In this document: positions 26,754-36,145 of the stretch, in pieces
How the letters are laid out: each line of letters begins with the position of its first letter
How positions within the stretch are numbered: the first letter of the stretch is position 1
Assembly: GCF_040105105.1 (NCBI RefSeq)
Contig: NZ_CP157679.1
Span: 62,001-126,000 of the forward strand
Reading direction: 5' to 3'
DNA length: 64,000 bases
Source of the DNA: Polaromonas hydrogenivorans
GTDB lineage: Bacteria > Pseudomonadota > Gammaproteobacteria > Burkholderiales > Burkholderiaceae_C
Notes under the pieces: model-generated
Seen by the model: the letters and a program-made list of their open reading frames with translations, nothing else
The model's database searches: none
What the model was told of the DNA's origin: nothing
Position numbers and translations under genes: made by a program

Positions 26754-27037
26754 TCTTGTCTTCTTTGCCATCAAGGCGAATGATTGAAGGGCGTGCTACT
26801 ACCAGTAACCACGGCCGTCGGTGCGGCTGCACGCAGCGGTTGACAGGCCTTCCTACATGCCACACCGCACTTTGTCATCCAGCTTGTAGCAAGCCAATGG
26901 GTTCGAAAGCGACGCTTTCCCCGGATGCCAGAATGGTTGGCGCCTCGGATTTTTGATGGGTCATCCACACCGCAAGCGATATTTCATGGATAGAAAATCT
27001 CATTCACCTCACTCTCTCCCATTCAAGGCACAAGCAT
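26754..27037. other. Upstream region of glyA before the IS630 element
   Basis: Sequence between the putative activator sites of the glyA operon and the IS630 target TA. I see no gene or clear repeat in it. Confidence 0.4.
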
Positions 27038-27039
27038 TA

Positions 27040-28137
27040 TTGAACTTTCAGGAACCCAAGACAACCAAAAGCAGGCTTATGCATTGAATCTTTGCTGAAC
27101 TTCCTGGAGGTGTCGGCCATGCTAAAAAAGAGACTGGATGAGGTGTCAAGAAAGCGCGTTCGCGCCAGGCGCCTGCTGCAAAAAGGCAAAAAACCTACCG
27201 AGGTCGCACACGCTGCGGGCGTGGCCCGGCAAACGGTGTACGTCTGGAAAAAAGTTCTCGATGAAGGCGGCATTGATGCGCTGCGCGACATGGCTGCGCC
27301 GGGACGGCCCGCCCGGCTCGAAGCGTGGCAGCTTGAAGGCTTGGCGCTCGCGCTGCTGAAAAAGCCCAGTGCATACGGCTTTGAGACCGAACTGTGGACA
27401 CTCAAGCGCGTGGGCGTGCTCATTCATCGTCTGTACGGCGTGAAGTTTGGCCTGACCAATATCTGGCTGATCCTGGGCGCGCTGGGCTGTAGCCCGCAAA
27501 AGCCCGAGAGGCGCACCATCGAGCGCGACGAAAAGGCCGTGCGCACCTGGAAGCGCTGCACCTGGCCGGCCCTTAAAAAAAGGCCCGGCGCGAGGGGCGC
27601 GAGATCGTCTTCATCGACGAGTCGGGCCTGAGCGAGCGGCCCACGCGGGTGCGCACCTGGGCGCCCAAGGGGTGCACGCCCATCATCGAGTTTCACTTCA
27701 ACTGGAGCCATGTCTCGGCCATCGCGGCTTTGACGCGCACCAGCGTCATGTTCCGCCTGCACGAGGGCAGCATCAAGAAAGAAGAGATCGTGGAATTCCT
27801 CAAGGCGCTCAAGGCGCAGATCGCCCGGCCCTTGCTGGTGATCTGGGATGGCTTGAAGTCCCATCGCAGCGTCCTGGTGCGCCAGTACCTGGACAGCCTT
27901 GACGGACAGATCGAGATCGGATTCTTGCCGCCCTATGCGCCGGATCTCAATCCGGTCGAATACCTGTGGGCCTGGCTCAAGCGGCACGCTTTGGCCAACT
28001 ACTGCCCCAACAATTTGAAGGAGTTGCAAACCACGGCGCGCAACAAGCTCAAGAGCGCCCAGAAGCGGCCCAGCATCATTGCCGCTTGCTGGAAACAGGC
28101 GACGCTTTGGTGATGTCATTCATTACTGAAAGATCAA
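27040..28137 (+). mobile_element. IS630-family insertion sequence, about 1.1 kb
   Basis: Imperfect terminal inverted repeats TTGAACTTTCAGGAA (from 27040) and, on the other strand, TTGATCTTTCAGTAA (ending 28137) flank the transposase gene, and a TA dinucleotide adjoins each end (27038-27039 and 28138-28139), as expected for IS630/Tc1-type insertion. It lies between the glyA leader and the second amidase copy, only 74 bp from the repeated block. Confidence 0.8.
27119..28113 (+). CDS. IS630-family transposase, two frames joined by -1 frameshift
   Basis: DDE transposase read in two frames. The first (ATG 27119 after TGGAGG, stop 27631) has a helix-turn-helix (VAHAAGVARQTVYVWKK) and ends in a Lys-rich tail. 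The second frame, one base back, carries the DDE core: IVFIDESG, LLVIWDGLKSHRS and PDLNPVEYLWAWLKRH. The switch falls at CTTAAAAAAAGG near 27573-27584, an A7 run suited to -1 ribosomal or transcriptional slippage, so the gene may be active. A plain frameshift mutation is the alternative. Confidence 0.82.
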
Positions 28138-28211
28138 TAATCAAAGCCCGGCATCGCGGGATACGCTCAATTCTGAGCATCGCCAGCGACCAGTGCGCCC
28201 GCTCAACAATG

Positions 28212-29058
28212 CTCACGATGTGAATCATGTAAATTTTGATATTAAAAATTATTTATTTAATATCAATTTATTCATACAAACTCCTAAAGTTGCGTGGTTC
28301 GAAGTTCGAAATGAACCGAATAAAAACACCATTCAACCCCCGAAAACATAGGAGCAATTCATGTCCACACAACTTGAGCAAGCGCTGGAAGCCGCCTTCG
28401 AAGAGGCTACGCGCCGTTATAAGGAACGGGGCTTTCAGCGTCGCGTAGGCTTTGGCAACAAGCCCGCGCTGATCAGCGTCGACTTGGCCAATGCATGGAC
28501 CCGTCCGGGCAATCCGTTCACCTGCGAACACGTCGATGACCAGATCATTCCGTCCATGCAGTCCCTGCTGAAGAGCTTTCGCAAGTACGACTTTCCCGTC
28601 GTTCATGTCACCACCTGCTACCAGATCACAGACCGCAGCAATCCGCACACCGACATGGGTTTGTGGCACAACAAGATCCCGGTGGACGTGGTGGCCGAAA
28701 GCAACCCGGAGCTGTGGGCGATCGACTCGCGTATTGCGCCCATTGAGGGCGAGCAGCTGTTGATCAAAAAGCGCGCCAGTGCCTTTCACGGCACTTACCT
28801 GGCCGGCTTCTTGCGTGCTGCAGGAGTCGATACCATTTTGGTGACCGGCGTGACCGCATCGGCCTGCGTGCGCGAGACTATTTGCGATGGCCTCGCCGAT
28901 GGATTCAGAACCATTGCGGTCAAGGAAGCCATTGGCGACCGCGTCCCGGGCGCCGTCTTGTGGAATCTTTTTGACATTGACGCGAAGTTTGGCGATGTCG
29001 AGACCACCGAGACCTGTCTGCAGTACCTGGACCGCATCGGCCAGGCCAAGATGGCTGG
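28212..29058 (+). repeat. 847-bp duplicated block, copy 2
   Basis: Direct repeat of 5987-6833 (see that entry), including the AT-rich inverted repeat (28236-28266), the leader element (28285-28330) and nearly all of the amidase gene. The left boundary lies 74 bp beyond the IS630 element. Confidence 0.93.
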
Positions 29059-29077
29059 TGAAAAACTCGCGGCCTGA
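28361..29077 (+). CDS. N-carbamoylsarcosine amidase, copy 2
   Basis: A 238-residue protein identical to the product at 6136 except near the end (GEKLAA instead of GEKQAA). All catalytic residues (Asp41, Lys136, Cys169) are kept. The last 19 bases of the gene differ from copy 1 at about six positions, mostly synonymous, although the preceding 847 bp are the same; this is what is left of an older, diverged paralogue. It precedes an ABC transporter operon rather than hyuAB, so amidase and importer may be expressed together under the same promoter as copy 1. Confidence 0.88.
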   Translation: MSTQLEQALEAAFEEATRRYKERGFQRRVGFGNKPALISVDLANAWTRPGNPFTCEHVDDQIIPSMQSLLKSFRKYDFPVVHVTTCYQITDRSNPHTDMGLWHNKIPVDVVAESNPELWAIDSRIAPIEGEQLLIKKRASAFHGTYLAGFLRAAGVDTILVTGVTASACVRETICDGLADGFRTIAVKEAIGDRVPGAVLWNLFDIDAKFGDVETTETCLQYLDRIGQAKMAGEKLAA

Positions 29078-29231
29078 ACGCGTTCGCCAATCGAAGCGGC
29101 ACGCATCGTTCTGATTAAACGCCGTATTTTGGGTTGGCGCTCAAGGCCCGTACCCCCGATGGGAGGATGTGCCATGTGGTGGCCGATAAGTTCTCCCTAA
29201 AGTCAGAATCATTCATAGATTGAGGTATGTC

Positions 29232-30296
29232 ATGTTCGATAAAGATAGCTTGTGCATTCCTAATGCCCGTCGGCGCGAAATACTGTTCGGGGTAGGCGCA
29301 GCAAGTGCGTTGGCCGTCGCCAGCCGACCCGTGTGGGCCCAATCTGGAGAACTTGTAGTGAGTAACTGGGGTGGCGACTGGAATGACCGCACAGTGCGCT
29401 TCGTCGAGGCGCCGCTGGTCGAGAGCAAGGGAATCAAGATCGTGCGCGCGCTCAACCTTGAGCCCGAGCGAAAGACCAAGCTGCTCGCCGAGCGTGGCCT
29501 GCCGCGTGGCAGCATCGATGTGGCGCATTTCAGTGCCGGCGACGCCTATGACCTCAACGAACAAGGCGTGCTCGAACAACTCGACCTGGCGAAGATTCCG
29601 AACTACGCCAATGTGCGGCCAGGACTGCGCGCGCCGTATTTTGTGCCCTGGGTGTTCGGCGGCGTCACGCTCGCCTACAACCCGAAGTTCATCAAGGAGC
29701 CACCGACCTCGCTGGCCGAACTGTGGAATCCTAAGTATGCCGGCAAGCTCGGCGTGCTTGATCAGAGCTATTACAACTGGATCTACATGGCAGCGCTGGC
29801 CGGCGGCGGCAGTATGAACAAGGTCGACCCTGGCTTTTTAAAGCTGGCCGAGATGAAACGGACCATGCAGCCCAAGATCTATCCGACACACCAGCAACTC
29901 GCTGCGGCCTTCGCCAATGAAGACGTGTGGATATCGGCTAACTACTCGGCGCGCATCGCGCAGTGGGCCAAGGATGGCGTGCCGGTGCGTTCGTCGTACC
30001 CGAAAGAAGGTGCAGTGACGATCATGTTTGGTGCGACGATCCCCAAGCGCGCGCGCAACAAGGATGCGGCCTACCTTTACCTCAATTCGCTGCTCGATCC
30101 GGCAGCGCTCGGAGGTTACTCAACGGCATCGATGTATGCGCCAGCCACAAGCAATGCCCAGATGTCTGACGATCTGCGCGCGGCGATCGATTTCACGCCA
30201 GCGCAGCAAGCCACGCTGCAAAACCCTGACTACGGCTACCAGTCGAAAAACCTCGGCAAGTGGCAGGAGTGGTGGAACAAGGAGTTCAAGGGATGA
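29232..30296 (+). CDS. ABC transporter substrate-binding protein, polyamine class
   Basis: A 354-residue periplasmic protein of the PotD/PotF-like group. The start ATG 29232 is preceded by TGAGG. The signal has a twin-arginine-like ARRREILFGVGAASALAV core, ending in VWA before QSGELVV. LVVSNWGGDW at the mature start and TLAYNPKFI, ELWNPKYAGKLGVLD near residues 145-175 are typical. It begins a four-gene operon with two permeases and an ATPase. Polyamine-class systems also carry amidines and small cationic amides, so creatinine, creatine or a derivative is plausible here. Confidence 0.85.
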   Translation: MFDKDSLCIPNARRREILFGVGAASALAVASRPVWAQSGELVVSNWGGDWNDRTVRFVEAPLVESKGIKIVRALNLEPERKTKLLAERGLPRGSIDVAHFSAGDAYDLNEQGVLEQLDLAKIPNYANVRPGLRAPYFVPWVFGGVTLAYNPKFIKEPPTSLAELWNPKYAGKLGVLDQSYYNWIYMAALAGGGSMNKVDPGFLKLAEMKRTMQPKIYPTHQQLAAAFANEDVWISANYSARIAQWAKDGVPVRSSYPKEGAVTIMFGATIPKRARNKDAAYLYLNSLLDPAALGGYSTASMYAPATSNAQMSDDLRAAIDFTPAQQATLQNPDYGYQSKNLGKWQEWWNKEFKG

Positions 30297-31204
30297 GCGT
30301 GTCGGCTGTGATCGGCGGCGTAGGGTCGGGCGGCGAAATCAGCGGTGCGACCGGCGTCGTGCGTGGTCGCCGCACGACGCCGGCGCTGGTCATTCCGGCA
30401 TTGCTGCTGGTGGCGCTGTTCATGCTCGCTCCGCTGGCCCTGATCGTTCGCTACAGCTTCGACCTGTACGACCCGGTAAAGCTGATGCTGGGGGTGTTCA
30501 GCATCGATAACTACGCGCGGGCTTTTGCCGATCCCTTCTACCAGAAGGTGCTCGGTGTCACCGCACGTATCGCCGGGTTGTCAACCGTGATTGTCCTGCT
30601 GCTCGCATTCCCAGCCGCGTACTGCATCTCGCGTACACGATCCGAGAAGCGGCGAAGCTGGCTCATCATCCTTACGGTACTGCCATTGCTGCTCGGCAAT
30701 GCTGTGCGATCGGCGGCCTGGATGGTTGTGATGGGGACCAAGGGGGTGGCCAATACAGTTCTCATTGCCCTTGGACTCACTGCGCAGCCGATAGCGATCC
30801 TGTACACGCCCACGGCCGTCGTGATCGCCCTCGTTTCGGTGCTGCTGCCATTCGCCATTATCACGATGCAAAGCGTGCTCGACGCCATCCCAACGAATAT
30901 TGAGGAAGCCGCCATGTCGCTTGGCCAGTCGCCGCTGCGCGCCGTGCTCAGCGTCGTGCTCCCGCTGTCAATGCCGGGCCTTATTGCCGCAGCGGCAATC
31001 TGCTTCGCGCTCGCTATGAACGCCTATGCAACGCCGGTGCTGATCGGGGGGCCGAGCATTCAGATGATGGGGCCAGTCGTCTACGAGCAGATTGCCAAGG
31101 TTCAGAACTGGCCGTTCGGCTCGACCCTGGCCTGCATGTTGATGCTGACCACCGTGCTCCTCACCATTGTCTCCACCCGATTCCTCAGTAGAAAGTATTT
31201 CTAA
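30293..31204 (+). CDS. ABC transporter permease, PotB-type
   Basis: A 303-residue inner-membrane permease with six helices. The start overlaps the previous stop as ATGA. The cytoplasmic coupling loop NIEEAAMSLGQSPLRAVLSV near residue 200 is the EAA motif of importer permeases. First permease of the operon beginning at 29232. Confidence 0.87.
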   Translation: MSVSAVIGGVGSGGEISGATGVVRGRRTTPALVIPALLLVALFMLAPLALIVRYSFDLYDPVKLMLGVFSIDNYARAFADPFYQKVLGVTARIAGLSTVIVLLLAFPAAYCISRTRSEKRRSWLIILTVLPLLLGNAVRSAAWMVVMGTKGVANTVLIALGLTAQPIAILYTPTAVVIALVSVLLPFAIITMQSVLDAIPTNIEEAAMSLGQSPLRAVLSVVLPLSMPGLIAAAAICFALAMNAYATPVLIGGPSIQMMGPVVYEQIAKVQNWPFGSTLACMLMLTTVLLTIVSTRFLSRKYF

Positions 31205-31206
31205 TC

Positions 31207-32016
31207 ATGAAACGCTTTTCTATCGGTCGATTCTCATATCTGGCTTTCGTGACGCTGATCTTCGCCTTCGTCATCGCACCGTTGCTGGTCATTGTGTGGG
31301 CAAGTTTCTTTTCCGACCGCATCCTCACCTTTCCGCCGAGCGGCTACACGCTGAGCTGGTTTGTGCGGGCGTGGGACCTGCAGGACTTCGCTTCGGGTTT
31401 TGCGACCAGTTTGCAGGTCGGCGCCTGCGCGACGCTGGGCTCCCTGCTGCTCGGCGTGCCGGCTGCACTGGCGATCGAGCGCTTTGCGTTCCCCGGCCGC
31501 GAGACCGTGCGCCAGTTGCTGCTGTCACCCATGTACGTGCCGGCCATCGTGGCCGGCGCGGCGGTGTACATCTATTTCATTCAGATCGAGATGATGGCTG
31601 GTGTTCAGTTTGCCGCCACGTTCCACGGCCTGGTCATCGCCCACACGCTGGTGGCGCTGCCGTGGACGATGCGACTGGTGTGCGCGTCCCTGGTGACGGC
31701 CAATGCCGCGTCTGAAGAGGCTGCGCGCAGCCTGGGCGCCAATGCGCTGCAGACCTTCTTTCTGGTCACGCTGCCGACGATCCGGCCCGGCATGATTGCG
31801 GCAGCGATGTTCGCGTTCATCGCCTCGTTCTCGGACCTTGAAAAGTCCTTGTTCCTCGTCGGACCCGGCCAGACCACCTTGCCCATCTCGATCCTCAATT
31901 ACCTCGAATGGAACCTCGATTCAACCATCGCCGCGGTGGCTACGGTGCAAATCGCGGTCATCGGTGCAGCGCTCCTGATATCGGACCGTTTCGTCAACCT
32001 CGGAAAGGCATTTTGA
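31207..32016 (+). CDS. ABC transporter permease, PotC-type
   Basis: A 269-residue permease with six helices and the EAA loop ASEEAARSLGANALQTFFLV near residue 177. It follows the first permease with a 2-bp gap and is followed by the ATPase after one base, so the three are translated together. It pairs with the product at 30293 to form the membrane channel. Confidence 0.87.
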   Translation: MKRFSIGRFSYLAFVTLIFAFVIAPLLVIVWASFFSDRILTFPPSGYTLSWFVRAWDLQDFASGFATSLQVGACATLGSLLLGVPAALAIERFAFPGRETVRQLLLSPMYVPAIVAGAAVYIYFIQIEMMAGVQFAATFHGLVIAHTLVALPWTMRLVCASLVTANAASEEAARSLGANALQTFFLVTLPTIRPGMIAAAMFAFIASFSDLEKSLFLVGPGQTTLPISILNYLEWNLDSTIAAVATVQIAVIGAALLISDRFVNLGKAF

Positions 32017-32017
32017 T

Positions 32018-33070
32018 ATGGCTGGCGTCACACTTTCAAGGATCCGCAAGACTTACGGTGAAATTTCTGCTGTCGAGGAAACATCCCTCGATATCCGTGA
32101 AGGAGAGCTGCTCGCGCTACTTGGCCCCAGCGGCTGCGGCAAGACGACAACGCTGCGCATGATCGCCGGCTTCATCACTCCGACATCGGGAACGATGCAT
32201 ATCGGAGCACGCGACGTCACGCACGTGCCAGTGCACAAGCGCAACGTCGGCATGGTGTTCCAGGGCTACGCGTTGTTCCCACACCTGACGGTGGCGCAGA
32301 ACATTGAGTTCGGTCCGCGCCTGCGCCGCTGGGACAAGGCACGCATCGCCAAGCGTGTGAATGAAATGCTGCTTTGGGTGCAACTCGACAAGCATGCCGA
32401 TCGGCTCCCAAAGGAGTTGTCCGGCGGGCAGCAGCAGCGTGTAGCGCTAGCGCGTGCCATGGCAGCCCAGCCCGAAGTGCTGCTGCTCGATGAGCCCTTC
32501 TCGGCGCTCGACGCCAAGCTGAGGAAGCAGATGCGCACAGAGATTCGCGAGTTCCAGCAACAGGCGGGCATCACGTCGGTGTTTGTCACGCATGACCAGG
32601 AAGAAGCGATGGCTATTGCCGATCGCATCGGTGTGATGAACCAGGGTCGGCTTGAACAGCTCGGTTCGGCTGAAGACCTGTACCAGCGTCCGGCATCGCG
32701 TTTCGTCGCAACCTTCATCGGCAAGTGCAACCTGATCGAAGGGCGCGCCACCGCACCAGGCTGCTTCGAGTCGCTCGATGGTTGCCAGCTGCGCTTTGTC
32801 GACGGTGCTGTGCCCCGGATTGCTTCAGCTCTGTGCTTTCGTCCCGAGAATGCCCGTCTCACCCTTGCCGATTGCGGAGATGTCAATGCACTGGACGTGA
32901 CCTTGAAGTCGACCACTTACCTCGGTCCGGTGATCGAGCATGAGGTGGTGACTGCAGCAGGCGACTTGCTTGTCGTCTCGTCCGCTTCGGTACAAGTAGT
33001 TCCTTGTGCCGAGCCAGGGCAGCGGCTGAGTCTGACTTGGCGTGCCGAGGATTGTTTCGTACTCGCTTAG
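32018..33070 (+). CDS. ABC transporter ATP-binding protein, PotA-type
   Basis: A 350-residue ATPase: Walker A GPSGCGKTT near residue 36, Q-loop VFQGYALFPHL, signature LSGGQQQRVALARA near 134, Walker B VLLLDEPFSALD, and switch His in VFVTHDQEEAM. A C-terminal TOBE-like domain (from about residue 240) is normal for polyamine-class importers. It energises the transporter encoded from 29232. Confidence 0.9.
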   Translation: MAGVTLSRIRKTYGEISAVEETSLDIREGELLALLGPSGCGKTTTLRMIAGFITPTSGTMHIGARDVTHVPVHKRNVGMVFQGYALFPHLTVAQNIEFGPRLRRWDKARIAKRVNEMLLWVQLDKHADRLPKELSGGQQQRVALARAMAAQPEVLLLDEPFSALDAKLRKQMRTEIREFQQQAGITSVFVTHDQEEAMAIADRIGVMNQGRLEQLGSAEDLYQRPASRFVATFIGKCNLIEGRATAPGCFESLDGCQLRFVDGAVPRIASALCFRPENARLTLADCGDVNALDVTLKSTTYLGPVIEHEVVTAAGDLLVVSSASVQVVPCAEPGQRLSLTWRAEDCFVLA

Positions 33071-33644
33071 CGCTGTGCTCTGCCGGGCGAACATGAGAAC
33101 CGGTGCGGATCAGGTGATCCTTTCCCCAAACATTAGGGTTCTTGAGCCTTCTACAAAATGTGTTCAAGGCGTCAGGAAATATCAGGCAAGCAACCCAAAG
33201 AAATCCATTATTAACGCGATGTGCAACTTTCAAAATGAAACCAAGCCATCGAGCTGTAGGCCGGTCCGGCCGAGTTGATGGTTGAGAAGAACCCACAGCG
33301 TATGGGCCGCGACCTTGCGGTTTATTAACGTCACCGCTATCGGCGCCGGAAATATGGGCGTAGCCTTCGTCAAATAAATTACGCACGCAGGTCATTAGGT
33401 CATCAGGTCAACGTGCCCGCACCCGGTTTTGAAAAAGCACGGGCGCTGGCCGCAGCCTACATCGGCACCACGGCCGTGGCCAGCGCCGACAAAGCCGCGC
33501 AAGCCAATGTTCGTTTTGCCTGCCGGCATTGGCAAGCTACAACGCCTCGACGGCGACCACCACTCGGTGCACGAGGTACAGCAAAAAAGCCGTTTTCTGT
33601 TGGCGTCGAGATCACAGGCAAGGTCACCGTTTTATCAGCCGGTG
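33071..33644. other. Region without an intact gene
   Basis: About 570 bp between the convergent ATPase and deaminase genes. Frames at 33413-33694 overlap the deaminase end and show no recognisable domain. Pieces around 33230-33360 (minus) look like decayed coding sequence that I cannot assign. Confidence 0.4.
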
Positions 33645-34904
33645 TCAGGCGCTTTCTTGTTCCCATGCCACCTCTGCCTGCGCCCTGCGCATGATCACTT
33701 TCCCGTGGCGGATTGACACGAGCGCATGCCCCTGTGTGCGTAGCACTTCGTAGTCACTATCTGCCGAGAGCAGCACCATATTCGCGGGACGACCAACTTC
33801 GATGCCATAACGCTCGCCTAGCGCCATTGCCTTGGCGCTGTGTTCGGTCACGAAGTCCAATCCACGCTGCAGGTCCTCATAGCCCAACATGTGGCAGATG
33901 TGCAGCCCTGCGTCCAAAATGCGCAGGATGTTGCCATTGCCCAGCGGGTACCAGGGGTCCACGATGGAATCCTGCGCAAAACATACGTTCAGGCCCGCCC
34001 GGTCGAGTTCGGGGACGCGCGTCAGGCCACGGCGTTTGGGGTAGCTGTCAAAACGCCCTTGCAGATGGATGCTTTCCGTCGGGCAACTGATGAAGCTCAG
34101 CCCTGCCTGCTTGAGCACCCTAAAGAGCTTGGAGCAGTAGGCGTTGTCGTAAGAGCCCATGGCCGTGGTGTGGCTGGCCGTCACGCGCGCGCCCATGCCG
34201 TGCACGCGGGTCACCTCGGCCAGCACTTCCAGGAAGCGCGAATGCGGATCATCTGTTTCGTCGCAGTGCACATCGACCAGGCGATTGTGGCGCTCGGCCA
34301 GGTCCAACAGAAAGTGGATGGATGACACCCCTTGGTCACGCGTGTTTTCGAAATGCGGGATGCCGCCGACCACGTCAGCCCCCATCGCGACCGCTTCGCT
34401 TATCAACGCGCGGCCGTTGGCATACGACTCGATGCCCTCTTGCGGGAAGGCGACGATCTGCAGGTCGATCAAGGGGCGGGCCTCCTCGCGCACTTCCAGC
34501 ATGGCTTTGAGCGTGCCCAGGCCAGGTTCGGTGACATCGACATGACTGCGCACATGCTGGATGCCGTGAGCGGCCAGCATGCGGATGGTACGGTGAGCCC
34601 GGGATTTGGTGTCCTCACAGGTCACCAGCGCCTTGCGTTCGGCCCAGCGTTCTATGCCTTCAAACAGGGTGCCGCTCAGGTTCCAGCGGGGTTCGCCTGC
34701 CGTCAGCGCGGCGTCCAGGTGGATGTGGGGCTCGACCAGCGGGGGGATCACGAGCTTGCCGCCGGCATCGAGCCCATCGCTTGTCGCCTCTGGTTTGGGC
34801 AGGGTTCCTTCCTGAGGCTCAATAGCGCTGATCAGGCCGTCAAGCCAGTACAGGGTAAACAGGCCAGGGCGGCCGCGCAGTCGAGCGTTGATGATGTGGT
34901 TCAT
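33645..34904 (-). CDS. codA: CodA-type amidohydrolase, probable creatinine deaminase
   Basis: A 419-residue metal-dependent deaminase. Judged against the E. coli cytosine deaminase sequence from memory, metal ligands and catalytic residues are kept with an offset of one: His60 and His62 (VEPHIHLDA), Gln155 (AFPQEG), His213 and Glu216 (VHCDETDD), His245 (TASHTTAMG) and Asp312. The residue after Asp312 is Ser313, where E. coli has Asp314, a position whose replacement is known to change substrate preference. Together with the hyuAB, amidase and sox genes this favours creatinine to N-methylhydantoin, though cytosine activity remains possible. The ATG overlaps the pucR stop as ATGA. Confidence 0.82.
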   Translation of the reverse strand: MNHIINARLRGRPGLFTLYWLDGLISAIEPQEGTLPKPEATSDGLDAGGKLVIPPLVEPHIHLDAALTAGEPRWNLSGTLFEGIERWAERKALVTCEDTKSRAHRTIRMLAAHGIQHVRSHVDVTEPGLGTLKAMLEVREEARPLIDLQIVAFPQEGIESYANGRALISEAVAMGADVVGGIPHFENTRDQGVSSIHFLLDLAERHNRLVDVHCDETDDPHSRFLEVLAEVTRVHGMGARVTASHTTAMGSYDNAYCSKLFRVLKQAGLSFISCPTESIHLQGRFDSYPKRRGLTRVPELDRAGLNVCFAQDSIVDPWYPLGNGNILRILDAGLHICHMLGYEDLQRGLDFVTEHSAKAMALGERYGIEVGRPANMVLLSADSDYEVLRTQGHALVSIRHGKVIMRRAQAEVAWEQESA

Positions 34905-36145
34905 ACAGGGGTTCTCATGGTGGGGGTATGGGGGGAGAGTCGCCAGATCATCAGCGCAATGGCAATGTTCAGGCGGTGTTGGGCGTCATTCAGGTCCAGA
35001 CCGGTCAGGCTCTGAATCTGTTGCATGCGGTAGTTCAAGGTGTTTCGGTGCACGCCCAGGCGCTGGGCGGCGGCCACCAGGTTGCCGTTGGCCTGCGTCC
35101 AGGCTTCCAGCGTCTGGGTGAGCGCGGCGTGATGGGCCAAGTCGTGCTGGAGCAACGAGCCCAGGGTGGCGTTGACGAAGCGGTCTAGCAGATTGCGGTC
35201 GCGGATAGCTACCAGCAGTTCGAGCACGCCTAGTTCTTCAAAGCAGCACAGGCCCAGTCGTTCCGGGAAAGACTGGGCGGCCATCAACGCCTGGCGGGCT
35301 TGCCCGAGTCCGCGCGGCAGGTCCGTGGGCTGAGCGCAGGCGGCACTCAGTCCGGCGAAAACACGAAGTAGCGTGTCGCCCTCGTTGAGCGTGCGCAGCA
35401 GTTGTTCGACGATGGCGCGGTTGTAGGCGAGTGCATCAGCGTCGCCCGAAGGCAGCAGGGCGATCCATTGTTCGGCCTGGCTGACCACGGGCAGAGGCTG
35501 TCCTAGCGCATTCAGGCAGCTTGTCAGTTGCTGCAGCACGTCCTGTTGGAAAGACTGCAGCAGGGATTCGGCGGTCTCGGGGGCTGACGAGCGAAACAGC
35601 GGTGCGGTGCCGGTCAATTGGAGAACCAGCACTTGACGCGGCTGGCGCAGGTCGACAGCCAGGCTGGCGGCACGGTGGGCCAGAACGAGGGTGTCGGCGA
35701 GGTTGCCATCAAGCAGTTGCTCGATGAGCTGCTGGCGTGAACTGCCCAGCAGCTGCGCCTGCACAAGAGCCGAGCCGATGGCCTCGGTCACCACGATCAA
35801 GGGCAGGGCATAGGGCTGTTCGATCAGTGGCACGCCCAACCGGTCGGCCTCGCTCAGCACGCTCTCAGGAATGTGGCGGATATACAGCGGGCCAGTGAGG
35901 ATGACCAGTCCGGCACATCGCCGCTCATGCGCTTCGCGCACCAGTTGCCGCAAATTGGCTTCATTGCGGGACTGGTTGATACCGGTGACAAACACCAGTT
36001 CGCCGCCAAGCACCCATTCTGCGATCGAATCACTTTCTGCCACATAGGGCCAGCGCACGGTGTGCTGCTCGCCAGCCTGCCCGGCGCGCAGGTGCATGGC
36101 CTGGAGCCGGGGCAAGAGCAGGACATCGCGAACGCTCAGGCTCAT
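34901..36145 (-). CDS. PucR-family transcriptional regulator
   Basis: A 414-residue regulator with an N-terminal PucR purine-catabolism domain (SVRDVLLLPRLQAMHLRAGQ, then GELVFVTGIN near residue 49) and a C-terminal helix-turn-helix (AQRLGVHRNTLNYR near 367). PucR proteins control purine, allantoin and related nitrogen catabolism. The ATG at 36145 fits the family start; an upstream start would overlap the preceding gene by 80 bp. It is translationally coupled to the deaminase gene by a four-base overlap, a strong hint that it senses the deaminase substrate or product. Confidence 0.87.
   Translation of the reverse strand: MSLSVRDVLLLPRLQAMHLRAGQAGEQHTVRWPYVAESDSIAEWVLGGELVFVTGINQSRNEANLRQLVREAHERRCAGLVILTGPLYIRHIPESVLSEADRLGVPLIEQPYALPLIVVTEAIGSALVQAQLLGSSRQQLIEQLLDGNLADTLVLAHRAASLAVDLRQPRQVLVLQLTGTAPLFRSSAPETAESLLQSFQQDVLQQLTSCLNALGQPLPVVSQAEQWIALLPSGDADALAYNRAIVEQLLRTLNEGDTLLRVFAGLSAACAQPTDLPRGLGQARQALMAAQSFPERLGLCCFEELGVLELLVAIRDRNLLDRFVNATLGSLLQHDLAHHAALTQTLEAWTQANGNLVAAAQRLGVHRNTLNYRMQQIQSLTGLDLNDAQHRLNIAIALMIWRLSPHTPTMRTPV

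Noticed and set aside
33413..33694. A possible small gene before the deaminase end
   Set aside because: It overlaps the 3' end of the deaminase, has no ribosome site and no recognisable domain.
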